A DNA stretch of 30,383 nt. Source: Gammaproteobacteria bacterium. GTDB taxonomy: Bacteria; Pseudomonadota; Gammaproteobacteria; DSM-16500. Numbering within the stretch: position 1 is the first letter of the stretch; every line of letters starts with the position of its first letter. The DNA is taken from positions 1 to 30,383 of the forward strand of contig JAJONP010000011.1 in the NCBI GenBank assembly GCA_021323555.1. The letters run 5' to 3'. Shown here in pieces: positions 17,201-24,352 of the stretch. Position numbers and translations under genes: made by a program. Below the pieces are notes generated by a model. The model was not told the DNA's origin and did not search any database. It saw only the letters and a program-made list of their open reading frames with translations.

Positions 17201-17927
17201 TTTTTCCTGTTAGCTCGGCCGCGCCTGCCACCAACTGTGAAAGATCTTTTTTAGGAGTAGGCACCCCTGCCCGTTCTGCTAACTTCCTAGTGAATGCATC
17301 AACTTCTTCAATATTTTTTTCAGTTAGGACCACTTTTTTATCTTCGGATAAAGCCCATTTTGGAGTTCTTTTTTCTCCTATTTCGATCTCTTCTTCTTTA
17401 ACAGCCCCCAAAAATCCTTTTTTTTCGTAAGGCTCATACATTTTTATAATATTAAAGATTTCTTCTTTATTCACAACCGCTTCATGACCTACAAATTTGT
17501 TATCTCTCATCACTTTTGCATAATATTGACCATCTTTATTGAGATAAATAACAATAGCAGCTTTTGATTTCACTTGATCAGCTTCAGCTTTATTCGCAAC
17601 AATATACAAATTAAAATCTACATCTGCCAATTTTTTTCCTGCGTCAATCATTTCGCTTGTTAGATTCATCAGTCTTGTCACTACATCATCTTTTTTCTCG
17701 CCTGCCTCTGCACCTGCCGCCTCTAAAAAACTACTGTATTTATCTTGAATTTTATTAAGCATTTCTTCCAAAGAATCTACCATTGGCTCGACAAGTTCCG
17801 TTATTTGTCTGCGTTGAAGCTGACTTGCAGGCGACAGAATCTTTTTTATATTTCTATAGATTTCTTTTACATTTGAAATTAGCCCCGCATCTTCGTTATC
17901 TTGTTGACCTGGGTTTTTTCTTTGCAT
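14232..17927 (-). CDS. Giant helix-rich repeat protein, unknown (paralogue of next gene)
   Basis: 1231 aa with no signal peptide and no membrane segment. It is rich in Lys, Glu and Leu, so long helices or coiled coils are likely. A short strand-rich motif lies at ~106-140 (LYIVANKAEAD, AAIVIYLNKDG, YYAKV). A YPF/AQR module occurs twice: ~330-405 (MDKIEITLSLEAGSL, YPFKASLLKQRE) and ~750-818 (DELEIQLCLKEGYL, YPYIASIRAQR). A Glu/Gln-rich linker spans ~462-495, and a PHWIESAGK module ~520-625. Two C-terminal repeats follow with a 198-residue offset: LLYEG at 919 and LLFEG at 1117, each followed by a helical ELxxELxxLKxQR motif. GGAGG precedes the ATG. It lies 16 nt after its paralogue in one operon. 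Function unknown; a host-directed secreted protein is inference. Confidence 0.85.
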   Translation of the reverse strand: MQRKNPGQQDNEDAGLISNVKEIYRNIKKILSPASQLQRRQITELVEPMVDSLEEMLNKIQDKYSSFLEAAGAEAGEKKDDVVTRLMNLTSEMIDAGKKLADVDFNLYIVANKAEADQVKSKAAIVIYLNKDGQYYAKVMRDNKFVGHEAVVNKEEIFNIIKMYEPYEKKGFLGAVKEEEIEIGEKRTPKWALSEDKKVVLTEKNIEEVDAFTRKLAERAGVPTPKKDLSQLVAGAAELTGKIPLLMDTFQELLALPMLSSLSSQLDQLKSGADNFNARLIAEHILPVDMYKKIRLELFSLLSLENFKKLSPDKKAAALALMEVYNQAVKALVLAMDKIEITLSLEAGSLASVPLVDGKSIEELYAEFNNIYIEAIKNAEYPLPELYPFKASLLKQREAMLEALPPDSPHRARIERRNAALGDVQPLQHSTVGSFYYFLKGTLKENYERVQAVRERLSKKSEAPKLEQGLGAPELEQEAKVQEPEQEQKQEEDISQDVGLLKKANQLMAEIEKALENALDKDIYQLYFVEEKQVDSEKTEVHQPHWIESAGKAFMKVKKITKEINELKQNPEDKKFHTPFDRLEFRAKQADALSQKTMELAIALYEVKENKILGELSKIKIPYLDALMERAKEKRGGVKAKKEHPAQTIRDKTKIAVSLIKDEIMKLQSLVLDRFKPELKEPLLEILQLATDLKTLHENLDTAADEKPNLLNFAYNHFSQIQKVLRGLPAALKILSNLPREEGELIAIEINKIIKRIVLFSDELEIQLCLKEGYLANRLAFLSKFQKQINNLGYDFPPEDRYPYIASIRAQRASLLAQTIPAIQRKLIEEREKNSMSKEAIFPSVEETAEEKAMPLNAAQIKANRIKAEMSELIQTHILHLSEQKDSVKISLLKQLVSDGSLEDNLEKLRKNNPKTIHLLYEGRTATVLKKLEYKSLSPDILFHELTAELEMLKKQRGTYYFNSNKQLLEKRIIACEKLQMLIKNNNRKEAFRQLDPTDREILSQYDRKLLDHLEFIEKAISKELRTKTILSGPAPVVKVEEEKEAPSATPLSPENQYILNLIDARIDILENAFFKSNTNREKYEMIRALKTDLKRKVPLESAILKIKKDNPDKAYLLFEGETGKMIQAAQNAAITSNELIHRLDAEINQLKQQRYKDMSFFVSYRKEKIDTNIQALHALKKAILYHAHAKNISVIITELSPDMKAVLQRYEPDLLKDLKAAESFSKRTSP

Positions 17928-17943
17928 AAGATTTCCTCCTTCA

Positions 17944-20900
17944 CTACGCTGTATTTCTGGGCGCTGTGTTTTCCACTGAGAGTTTCTTAAGTTTTTCTAA
18001 TTCTTTCAACAAATCAGGTTCATAGCGTTTCAAAACAGCTTTATGCTGTGGACTTAAGTCATGAACAATACTAGAAACACTCTGATTATTGTCAGAGGAT
18101 TGAAGTTTCATTTTTATTTCTTGCAATGACTGAATACGATTCTCTAATGTTTTCTTATGACTATTTGAGAAAAGGTATAAGCGGGTATATCGCTGCTGTT
18201 TGATATTATTTATTTCAATATCAAGACGGTGAATTAATTCAGAACGAGTCATCGTTAGATGTTGAGCTTCTTTGATTTCTTTCCCTATCTTTCCTTCAAA
18301 TAATAAATGAATATGTTCTTTTATCTCAGGTTTATTTATTTTCAGGTTTAAAATAGCAGCATCCACAGAGATGTTTTTCTCTAATTCAGCCCTTAAATTT
18401 ACAAGCAAGCTGTGTAGTTTTTTATTTTTTTCTAAATGACTAAAAGGTTGTAATTCATTTATTCGCTTGTCAATTAAATCGAGTGCATGGGCTCGCTCTG
18501 TGTTATTTTTTTGCGATGCTACTTCAGGAGGAATTACAGGGGCATTTTTTTTAGCATTTGTTCCCAGAATGGTTTTAGGGCGATTCTCTACGCTCATTTC
18601 TTTTTCAAGCAATTTAAGATTTTTAATAAATAAGGGATTAATTTTTTTTAAAATATTATGCTCTTCACGTTTTAATTTATTTAACGCATCTATCAAACTA
18701 TGGGTTTCTATTAATAATTGCAGTCTTTCTAAAGCTTGTATCTTTTCTTCTAATAATTTTACATTGGTTTGTTCAAGCAAATGGCCTGTGCTATCACGTT
18801 TTCTTTTTAGTTTGATTAATTCCGAAGATAGTTCATTGAAGATAGTCTCGGGTGGCGCCAGTTTGCGTTCTAACTGTCTTAAATAAATACCTGTTCTACC
18901 TGAATATAATAGATTAATATCTTTTGGATATTGTTCCCTTAATTCTTTTAATTTATCTTCGAGTTCAACTGGACTGTTACAAGAGAGTAAATCTTTTAAT
19001 AAATTAGTTTTTCTAATACTATTCTTCTCTTTCTTTAAAAGCCCAAGAGAATGTTCAATTTCAGCTTTAAATGCTTCATCAACAAGTGGTTGTACCAGCT
19101 GTTGTCTTTCTTTCATTTTATCTATTTGTCTTGCAATTAATTCTTTTTCAACATCTAATTCTTTTTCAACATCTGATTCTGAAAGAAAATGTTCAATTTC
19201 AGCTTTAAATCCTTCATCAACAAGTGGTTGTACCAGCTGTTGTCTTTCTTTCATTTTATCTATTCGTCTTGCAATTAATTCTTTTTCAACATTTGATTCT
19301 GAAGATGCCAATAAAGCTTCTCTTTGAGCATGAATAGCTTTTAAATAAGGGTAACGGTTATCTTCTGGAAAATCGTAACCGAGTTCTTTCACTTTAGCAT
19401 GATAGCCACCTATTATATGTGGTATTTTTTCAGTCAAAAATCCCTCTTTAAGGCAAAATTGAATTTCTAATTTATCACTTAGCAATATCATATTTTTGAA
19501 TATTTCATTGATTTGTATCGCCATTTTTTTAGCTTCGTCTGTCGAGAGTTCTTTAAGTTTTTCTAAACTTTGCACTAATTGAATCACTGCGGTTTTAATT
19601 TCAGAAAAATGGCTATATGTAAATTTTAGAAGATTAGGTTTCTCGCCCGCTGCTCTGTCTACGTTTTTATATAACTTATCTAACTTCTTAGCTAAGGATG
19701 CTATTTTTTCTAATGAACCAGTAAGACCTGTTTTTTCCTCAATATTAATTTCACTAAATTCTGAAATTTTTTGAAGAAGGTTTTTTAATTCTTCCAAATA
19801 AGATTGAAACTTACCTTTTTCTACTAATTCTTTATTCGCCACAATAAAATCTTCTTTTGCCTCTGCTTCTTCGCCTAAAGAAACATCTTCTTCTTTCTTT
19901 TCTATAAAAGAAAAATCTTCTTCCACTAGTTCTTCATCTATTGCAAGCTCTTCTTCCGCCTCTGCTCCTTCGTCTAAGGAAACATCTTCTTCTTTTTCTC
20001 GAGAGGACAAATTTTCCTCTTCTACAACAGGCATTGGTTCTTCTTGTGTTTGAGAATTAATCTTTAATTTTCCTTTGAGGTAATTCATTCCAGGAATATT
20101 AAATTTATCTAACAGTGAGTGTGCCTGTATATCTGAGGCGAAATCATTTAAAATAGGGTTTTCTTTTATGCGATTAAAAATAGTTATAAGCTCTTGGCCT
20201 GCTTTTACCAAAGCCTCCATTTGTTTTTTTCGAAATTGAAGTCGAGAAAAAAGATTTGTCATTTCTTCGGGGGGCGGTGGCTGCTGCAATGCAGCCAGTT
20301 TTTCCATTATTTCCTTGAGATTAGCCAATAATTTTCCTGCATCTACAATCCAATGAGGATCTTCAACTTCTTCTTTTTTTTCTTCAAGTTCTTTTAAACT
20401 TCTACAAAAATATCGTTTATATATTTCTGGATCAAGCATCTCTTGCAATTTCTTTTCCGCAGTCTCGATCAATTGATTAGTCTGATTAATAGCACTACCC
20501 AATAAGGGTAGTTGAAATAACTTCTCAGGATCAAGTTGCTTGGCGTTCTCCAACTTACCGGCTACATTTTCTACCTTCTCTTCTAAAGCTTGATTAACTT
20601 TATAAAATTGTTTCATTAAGGGTTCAATATCTTGGCCTATCCTGATCACCTCGGTGCCTAGCTGTTTTAGGCTTACTTCTATACCTGCCGATTTCTTTAA
20701 AGCACTCGTTAAATCAGCCATATTTGTTCCTGGTTGCCCAATGATCTCTCCATCTTCATTATGCGTGACAGGATATTCGGCATTGAAAAACCAGCCTAGA
20801 TGAGTAATAGTATGCGAAGAAAATTTCCAAGATGTTAGAGGGATATCAGAATCAACCCCGCGCAAATAAAGTTGCTGAGTCTTGTGGTTCCGGTAAATAA

Positions 20901-21261
20901 CAACAGCAGAGCGGGGTTGAATCGCATCAGCCTGAGCTTTATCATGAACATAATAAAGTTTAGGTGTAGTAAAGACAGCTGAGAGTCCTGTCCCTTTTGC
21001 CCTTGTTTCTTCTAGCATGCTTGCCAATTTTTCTATTTCTATTGTTAGCTCGCTCTTGTCAGGGTCAAGGACTTTCGCTATCGCTTTCATATTTTCAATC
21101 ATTGGTTTTAATTCATCTATCTTTTTCTGCCATTCTTTCACATGGCTTTTCATCTGAGCTGGTATTGTAGAAATATAATCATATATCTTCTTTAGTTCAG
21201 ACAGCATTTCCCACCAATCCATGTTCTGTGGTGTCTTTGGCGGTTCCCTGGATGACGACAT
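17944..21261 (-). CDS. Giant helix-rich repeat protein, unknown (first of tandem pair)
   Basis: 1105 aa with the same module order as the 1231-aa protein. The N-terminal motif is at ~102-133 (LYYVHDKAQAD, SAVVIYRNH, LYLRG), PHWIVDAGK at 302-310, the YPY/AQR module at ~583-650 (DKLEIQFCLKEGFL, YPYLKAIHAQR), and the two C-terminal repeats around LLYSG (784) and LLFEG (986). It has only one copy of the YPF/AQR module. It carries two additions: an acidic linker with a 33-residue repeat (EEDVSL at 424 and 457), and a 46-residue tandem repeat starting at 657. No signal peptide or membrane helix is seen. GGGAG precedes the ATG. It is the first gene of a two-gene operon. Function unknown. Confidence 0.85.
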   Translation of the reverse strand: MSSSREPPKTPQNMDWWEMLSELKKIYDYISTIPAQMKSHVKEWQKKIDELKPMIENMKAIAKVLDPDKSELTIEIEKLASMLEETRAKGTGLSAVFTTPKLYYVHDKAQADAIQPRSAVVIYRNHKTQQLYLRGVDSDIPLTSWKFSSHTITHLGWFFNAEYPVTHNEDGEIIGQPGTNMADLTSALKKSAGIEVSLKQLGTEVIRIGQDIEPLMKQFYKVNQALEEKVENVAGKLENAKQLDPEKLFQLPLLGSAINQTNQLIETAEKKLQEMLDPEIYKRYFCRSLKELEEKKEEVEDPHWIVDAGKLLANLKEIMEKLAALQQPPPPEEMTNLFSRLQFRKKQMEALVKAGQELITIFNRIKENPILNDFASDIQAHSLLDKFNIPGMNYLKGKLKINSQTQEEPMPVVEEENLSSREKEEDVSLDEGAEAEEELAIDEELVEEDFSFIEKKEEDVSLGEEAEAKEDFIVANKELVEKGKFQSYLEELKNLLQKISEFSEINIEEKTGLTGSLEKIASLAKKLDKLYKNVDRAAGEKPNLLKFTYSHFSEIKTAVIQLVQSLEKLKELSTDEAKKMAIQINEIFKNMILLSDKLEIQFCLKEGFLTEKIPHIIGGYHAKVKELGYDFPEDNRYPYLKAIHAQREALLASSESNVEKELIARRIDKMKERQQLVQPLVDEGFKAEIEHFLSESDVEKELDVEKELIARQIDKMKERQQLVQPLVDEAFKAEIEHSLGLLKKEKNSIRKTNLLKDLLSCNSPVELEDKLKELREQYPKDINLLYSGRTGIYLRQLERKLAPPETIFNELSSELIKLKRKRDSTGHLLEQTNVKLLEEKIQALERLQLLIETHSLIDALNKLKREEHNILKKINPLFIKNLKLLEKEMSVENRPKTILGTNAKKNAPVIPPEVASQKNNTERAHALDLIDKRINELQPFSHLEKNKKLHSLLVNLRAELEKNISVDAAILNLKINKPEIKEHIHLLFEGKIGKEIKEAQHLTMTRSELIHRLDIEINNIKQQRYTRLYLFSNSHKKTLENRIQSLQEIKMKLQSSDNNQSVSSIVHDLSPQHKAVLKRYEPDLLKELEKLKKLSVENTAPRNTA
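19045..19293 (-). repeat. 138-bp near-perfect tandem duplication inside the 1105-aa gene
   Basis: Two copies with a 138-bp period: one complete (19156-19293), one partial (~19045-19155). They differ at only a few bases over their overlap, so the duplication looks recent. It codes a 46-residue unit beginning xVEKELIARxIDKMKERQQ. At the junction a nested 18-bp repeat (19141-19176, TTCTTTTTCAACATCTRA twice) adds an extra DVEKEL. The frame is kept throughout. Confidence 0.9.
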
Positions 21262-21345
21262 ATAAAACTCCCCTTATCCTTTGTATTGATTTAAGTATAG
21301 ACACTCTGCGAAAATAGGGGCTTTTAAAAGAAAGTTATTTAAACA

Positions 21346-21747
21346 ATGGGGAATATGCGTTATTTCTATGATTTTATTAAATTATTTCACTTTATCAGCG
21401 CGGCTATCTTAGTAATGAGCTTTTGCTATAGCAGTGGTTTATGGCTACGTTTGAATAAAGAAGCGTTAGATCGTATTCTGGCGCAGACAGGGGCTGTAAT
21501 TATTCCCTGCGCGCTTTTTCAATTAATGACAGGGTTTACGCTAGTGAGTCTGAAATACTCTGAGCTGCCTTTATATTGGATTGAAGCCTGTATTATTGGG
21601 TTTATAGTAGCCATGGCGATGTGGTTTTTATTTATTTATGGCTTGTTTCTTAATAGAATACAACCTATTTGGTTATCCATTACATTAATAGTATGCGCTA
21701 TAAGTTTATTATTTCTGGTTTTTTTGATGAGTAACGCACCTCTATGA
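21346..21747 (+). CDS. Small four-helix membrane protein coupled to ccmA
   Basis: 133 aa with four hydrophobic helices (about 8-29, 45-68, 73-97, 104-128). Helix 1 has FIKLFHFISAA, and helix 2 contains FQLMTGFTLV, the same layout as the small protein after coxC (13884-14231). The gene ends inside ccmA with a 4-nt ATGA overlap, so it is translationally coupled to the cytochrome c maturation operon and is its first gene. The start could also be the ATG at 21355. A role in heme or apocytochrome handling is guessed from position. DUF2269- or SirB2-like membership is possible, not certain. Confidence 0.75.
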   Translation: MGNMRYFYDFIKLFHFISAAILVMSFCYSSGLWLRLNKEALDRILAQTGAVIIPCALFQLMTGFTLVSLKYSELPLYWIEACIIGFIVAMAMWFLFIYGLFLNRIQPIWLSITLIVCAISLLFLVFLMSNAPL

Positions 21748-22370
21748 CGATACAACTCAGTATTCATGAAGTAGCGTTTGAGCGAAATCAAGAGCAATTA
21801 TTCCAGCCTATTCACGCAACATTGGAAGCAGGTGAGTTATTGCAAATTCAAGGAGTAAATGGCAGTGGCAAATCGACATTATTACGAATGATTGCAGGTT
21901 TTATAGAACCGCATGCAGGTAGAATTGAATGGCAAGGGCAATCGATTTTTCAGCAATTGAGCCAGTATCAATCTCAATTACATTATCTAGGCCATCAAAA
22001 TGGGATTAAACCAATGCTAACCGTGGATGAGAATTTGCATTTGCAATGCGCGCTTTGGGGCAATATTCTCCATAAAAGAAAGAGAGCAAGCGTCATAGAG
22101 GCTATTGGCTTGCTATCTGCAATAAACACGCTGGCCCATCAGTTATCGGCGGGACAATTGCGTCGTCTTGGTTTCGCTAAATTATTATTAAATCCTGCCA
22201 AGATATGGATATTAGATGAACCTATGACGGCATTAGATACTGAAGGGCAAGGTTTCTTTAATGCTATATTAAAGCGGCATCTGGAAAATAATGGGATTGC
22301 TATTATAGCAACGCATAGTGATTTAATGTTAAAAAGTCAGGTGCGAATATGCAGGAATGTGCTGAATTGA
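21744..22370 (+). CDS. ccmA: Heme exporter ATP-binding protein CcmA
   Basis: 208 aa, normal length. It is the ABC ATPase of the CcmABCD complex, which uses ATP to release holo-CcmE from CcmC. Walker A is GVNGSGKST (37-45), the ABC signature LSAGQLRR starts at 134, and Walker B ILDEP ends at 160 with catalytic Glu159. The signature LSAGQ, where many ABC proteins have LSGGQ, is common in CcmA. It overlaps the preceding small membrane protein gene by 4 nt. ccmB follows after 10 nt. Confidence 0.96.
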   Translation: MTIQLSIHEVAFERNQEQLFQPIHATLEAGELLQIQGVNGSGKSTLLRMIAGFIEPHAGRIEWQGQSIFQQLSQYQSQLHYLGHQNGIKPMLTVDENLHLQCALWGNILHKRKRASVIEAIGLLSAINTLAHQLSAGQLRRLGFAKLLLNPAKIWILDEPMTALDTEGQGFFNAILKRHLENNGIAIIATHSDLMLKSQVRICRNVLN

Positions 22371-22380
22371 GGGCATAGAT

Positions 22381-23052
22381 ATGTATCGCACTTTATTTTA
22401 TATCACATTCCATGAAATAAAAATAACAGCCCGTCAGGCCTATTCCTGGCTCACCCCTTTATTATTTTTTGTGATAGTGGTGTGCCTGTTCCCGATAGCC
22501 ATAGGCACTGACCCTAGTCTACTTTCTAAGATCGCGCCAGGTGTGATTTGGGTAGCGGCTTTACTGGCAATACTAATCTCTATGAATAAGCTCTTTAGTC
22601 ATGATGCACAAGACGGCTGCTTAGATGGATGGTTACTCAGCACTTACCCGTTAACTCTGTTAGTGCTGGTTAAACTATTCAGCCATTGGCTTACGCATTG
22701 TTTGCCCCTTATCTTCATTAGCCCATTGTTGGGATTTTTGTTACACTTGCCAGCCAATGAAATAAGCGCTCTTCTGCTGAGTTTATTATTAGGTACACCT
22801 GTTTTACTGCTTTTAGGTGCGATTGGCGCTGCTTTGATTGTGGGGATTCGAAGTCATGGCTTATTATTGCCGATTTTAATTATGCCGCTTTATATCCCTA
22901 TTTTAATTTTTGGAACCAGTATGCTTGTGTCAGCCCATCTTAATCAACCTATAGCGGGCTACCTGGCAATCATGGGTGCGTTGATGTTATTGAGCCTTGC
23001 TTTTGCGCCTTTTTTAACGGGTATTGCATTACGAATTGGAGTAAATCAGTAA
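22381..23052 (+). CDS. ccmB: Heme exporter membrane protein CcmB
   Basis: 223 aa with six predicted membrane helices, the standard size for CcmB. It is the permease-like partner of CcmA. The N-terminus (FYITFHEIKITARQAYSW), the phrase FPIAIGTDPSLLSKIAPGVIWVAALLA and the loop SHDAQDGCLDGWLLS are family-typical. Its stop directly precedes the ATG of ccmC with no spacer. Identification rests on these motifs and on the ccmA-B-C order. Confidence 0.94.
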   Translation: MYRTLFYITFHEIKITARQAYSWLTPLLFFVIVVCLFPIAIGTDPSLLSKIAPGVIWVAALLAILISMNKLFSHDAQDGCLDGWLLSTYPLTLLVLVKLFSHWLTHCLPLIFISPLLGFLLHLPANEISALLLSLLLGTPVLLLLGAIGAALIVGIRSHGLLLPILIMPLYIPILIFGTSMLVSAHLNQPIAGYLAIMGALMLLSLAFAPFLTGIALRIGVNQ

Positions 23053-23787
23053 ATGGTCAATTGGTTTAAATATAAATTCTTAACGCCTAAAACATTTTAT
23101 GCAACGAGTACTTCTTTTTTGCCCTGGCTGACTGGCGCCTTTATTGTATTATTTTTTTATGGGTTATTCACGGGTTTGTTTATTGTACCTGCGGATTATC
23201 AACAAGGGGATGGGTTTCGCATTATGTATGTTCATGTACCGAGTGCGTTTGCTGGGATGGGTATTTATTTCGTGATGGCAATTTCTGCTATGCTGACTTT
23301 AGTGTGGCGCATTAAAATAGCCGCTATTTGCATGGCGTGTAGTGCGCCTATTGGCGCGTGGTTTACTTTTTTAGCATTAGTGACAGGTGCTATTTGGGGT
23401 AAACCGATGTGGGGCACCTGGTGGATCTGGGACGCACGCTTGACTTCCATGTTGATACTTTTATTTTTATATCTAGGTTTTATAGCATTGCGTTCTGTCA
23501 TAACGGATACGCAACGGGATCGCGCAAGTAGCCTTATTGCATTGGTCGGTGCGATTAATTTACCCATTATCCATTATTCAGTGGTATGGTGGAATACCTT
23601 GCATCAAGCATCGAGTTTTAATTTATTTTCTGCCCCTGCTATTGCCCCTGTGATGCTCTACCCATTATTAAGCGCTATTGCTGCTTTTTTCTTATTTTAT
23701 TTTATTATTTTAATTATTCGTATGCAAAATGAAATTTTATTGCGTGAAATAAAAACCGAATGGGTCAAGAAGGTCATACTATCATGA
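23053..23787 (+). CDS. ccmC: Heme-handling protein CcmC
   Basis: 244 aa. It binds heme at the periplasmic face and loads it onto CcmE. The tryptophan-rich WWD motif is intact (WGTWWIWDARL, 120-130). The flanking histidines are His61 (YVHVPSA) and His184 (WWNTLHQ), the usual axial ligands. The N-terminal region has a helix followed by FIVPADYQQGDGFRIMYVHVPSA, the family signature. Its stop overlaps the ATG of ccmD (ATGA). Confidence 0.96.
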   Translation: MVNWFKYKFLTPKTFYATSTSFLPWLTGAFIVLFFYGLFTGLFIVPADYQQGDGFRIMYVHVPSAFAGMGIYFVMAISAMLTLVWRIKIAAICMACSAPIGAWFTFLALVTGAIWGKPMWGTWWIWDARLTSMLILLFLYLGFIALRSVITDTQRDRASSLIALVGAINLPIIHYSVVWWNTLHQASSFNLFSAPAIAPVMLYPLLSAIAAFFLFYFIILIIRMQNEILLREIKTEWVKKVILS

Positions 23788-23924
23788 TAATGGATATGGG
23801 TGTTTATAATATTTATATCTGGCCTGCTTATGGCATTACTTTACTGGTATTCATTATCAACATCGTCAGTGCGCTCTATAAAAAATATCAAACAAAAAAA
23901 AGAATTAAAAGAAAATTAAGATGA
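23784..23924 (+). CDS. ccmD: Heme exporter protein CcmD
   Basis: 46 aa, a typical size. It is a small one-helix protein of the CcmABCD complex that helps release holo-CcmE. A short N-terminal stretch with YIWPAYGITLLVFIINIVSAL forms the helix (Trp-Pro-Ala-Tyr-Gly is the usual CcmD entry motif). A strongly basic tail follows (KKYQTKKRIKRK). The start is taken at the ATGA overlap with ccmC, with an in-frame ATG two codons later as an alternative. The stop overlaps the start of ccmE by 4 nt. Position between ccmC and ccmE supports the call. Confidence 0.92.
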   Translation: MIMDMGVYNIYIWPAYGITLLVFIINIVSALYKKYQTKKRIKRKLR

Positions 23925-24352
23925 ATAAACAACAAAAAAATAGACTTGCCGCGCTTATCAGTCTTATTTTTATTTTAGGGGCTGCCATCGGTTTAATTTT
24001 ATATGCGCTAAAACAAAATATTAATTTATTTTATACACCCACTGAGTTATTAAAAACTTCATTACAGCCTACTCAAATAATACGTGTGGGAGGCTATGTC
24101 AAAAACCATAGCGTGCATTATGATTATTCAGGTGAAGAAGTGACTTTTATAATAACCGATCATCGGCATGAATTAAAAACGAGTTATCGTGGCGTATTAC
24201 CTAATTTATTTCGCGAAGGGCAAAGTGTTGTTGTGACAGGTACACTAGCAAATTCTTTATTAAAAGCCATTGAAGTTCTTGCGAAACACGATGAAAAATA
24301 TATGCCTCGCGCGATTAAAACTTTATTAGAGAAACAACAGCATGGTTCCTGA
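23921..24352 (+). CDS. ccmE: Heme chaperone CcmE
   Basis: 143 aa. It is a membrane-anchored periplasmic heme carrier between CcmC and CcmF. One N-terminal helix (~10-29) precedes an OB-fold domain (VGGYVKNHSVHYD, YRGVLPNLFREGQSVVVTGTL). The covalent heme-binding His123 and downstream Tyr127 lie in LAKHDEKYMP, the HxxxY motif. It overlaps ccmD by 4 nt and ccmF by 11 nt. Confidence 0.97.
   Translation: MNKQQKNRLAALISLIFILGAAIGLILYALKQNINLFYTPTELLKTSLQPTQIIRVGGYVKNHSVHYDYSGEEVTFIITDHRHELKTSYRGVLPNLFREGQSVVVTGTLANSLLKAIEVLAKHDEKYMPRAIKTLLEKQQHGS

Noticed and set aside
15781..18886. Plus-strand ORFs of 93, 100 and 139 aa
   Set aside because: They are antisense shadows inside the giant minus-strand genes, with hydrophobic composition produced by complementing Lys/Glu-rich coding.
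21262..21345. PmrA-type regulatory box upstream of the giant operon
   Set aside because: Only a single TTAA (in ACTTAAATC) is seen, not the direct TTAA repeats with the expected spacing. A TATACT -10 is present, but without a good -35.
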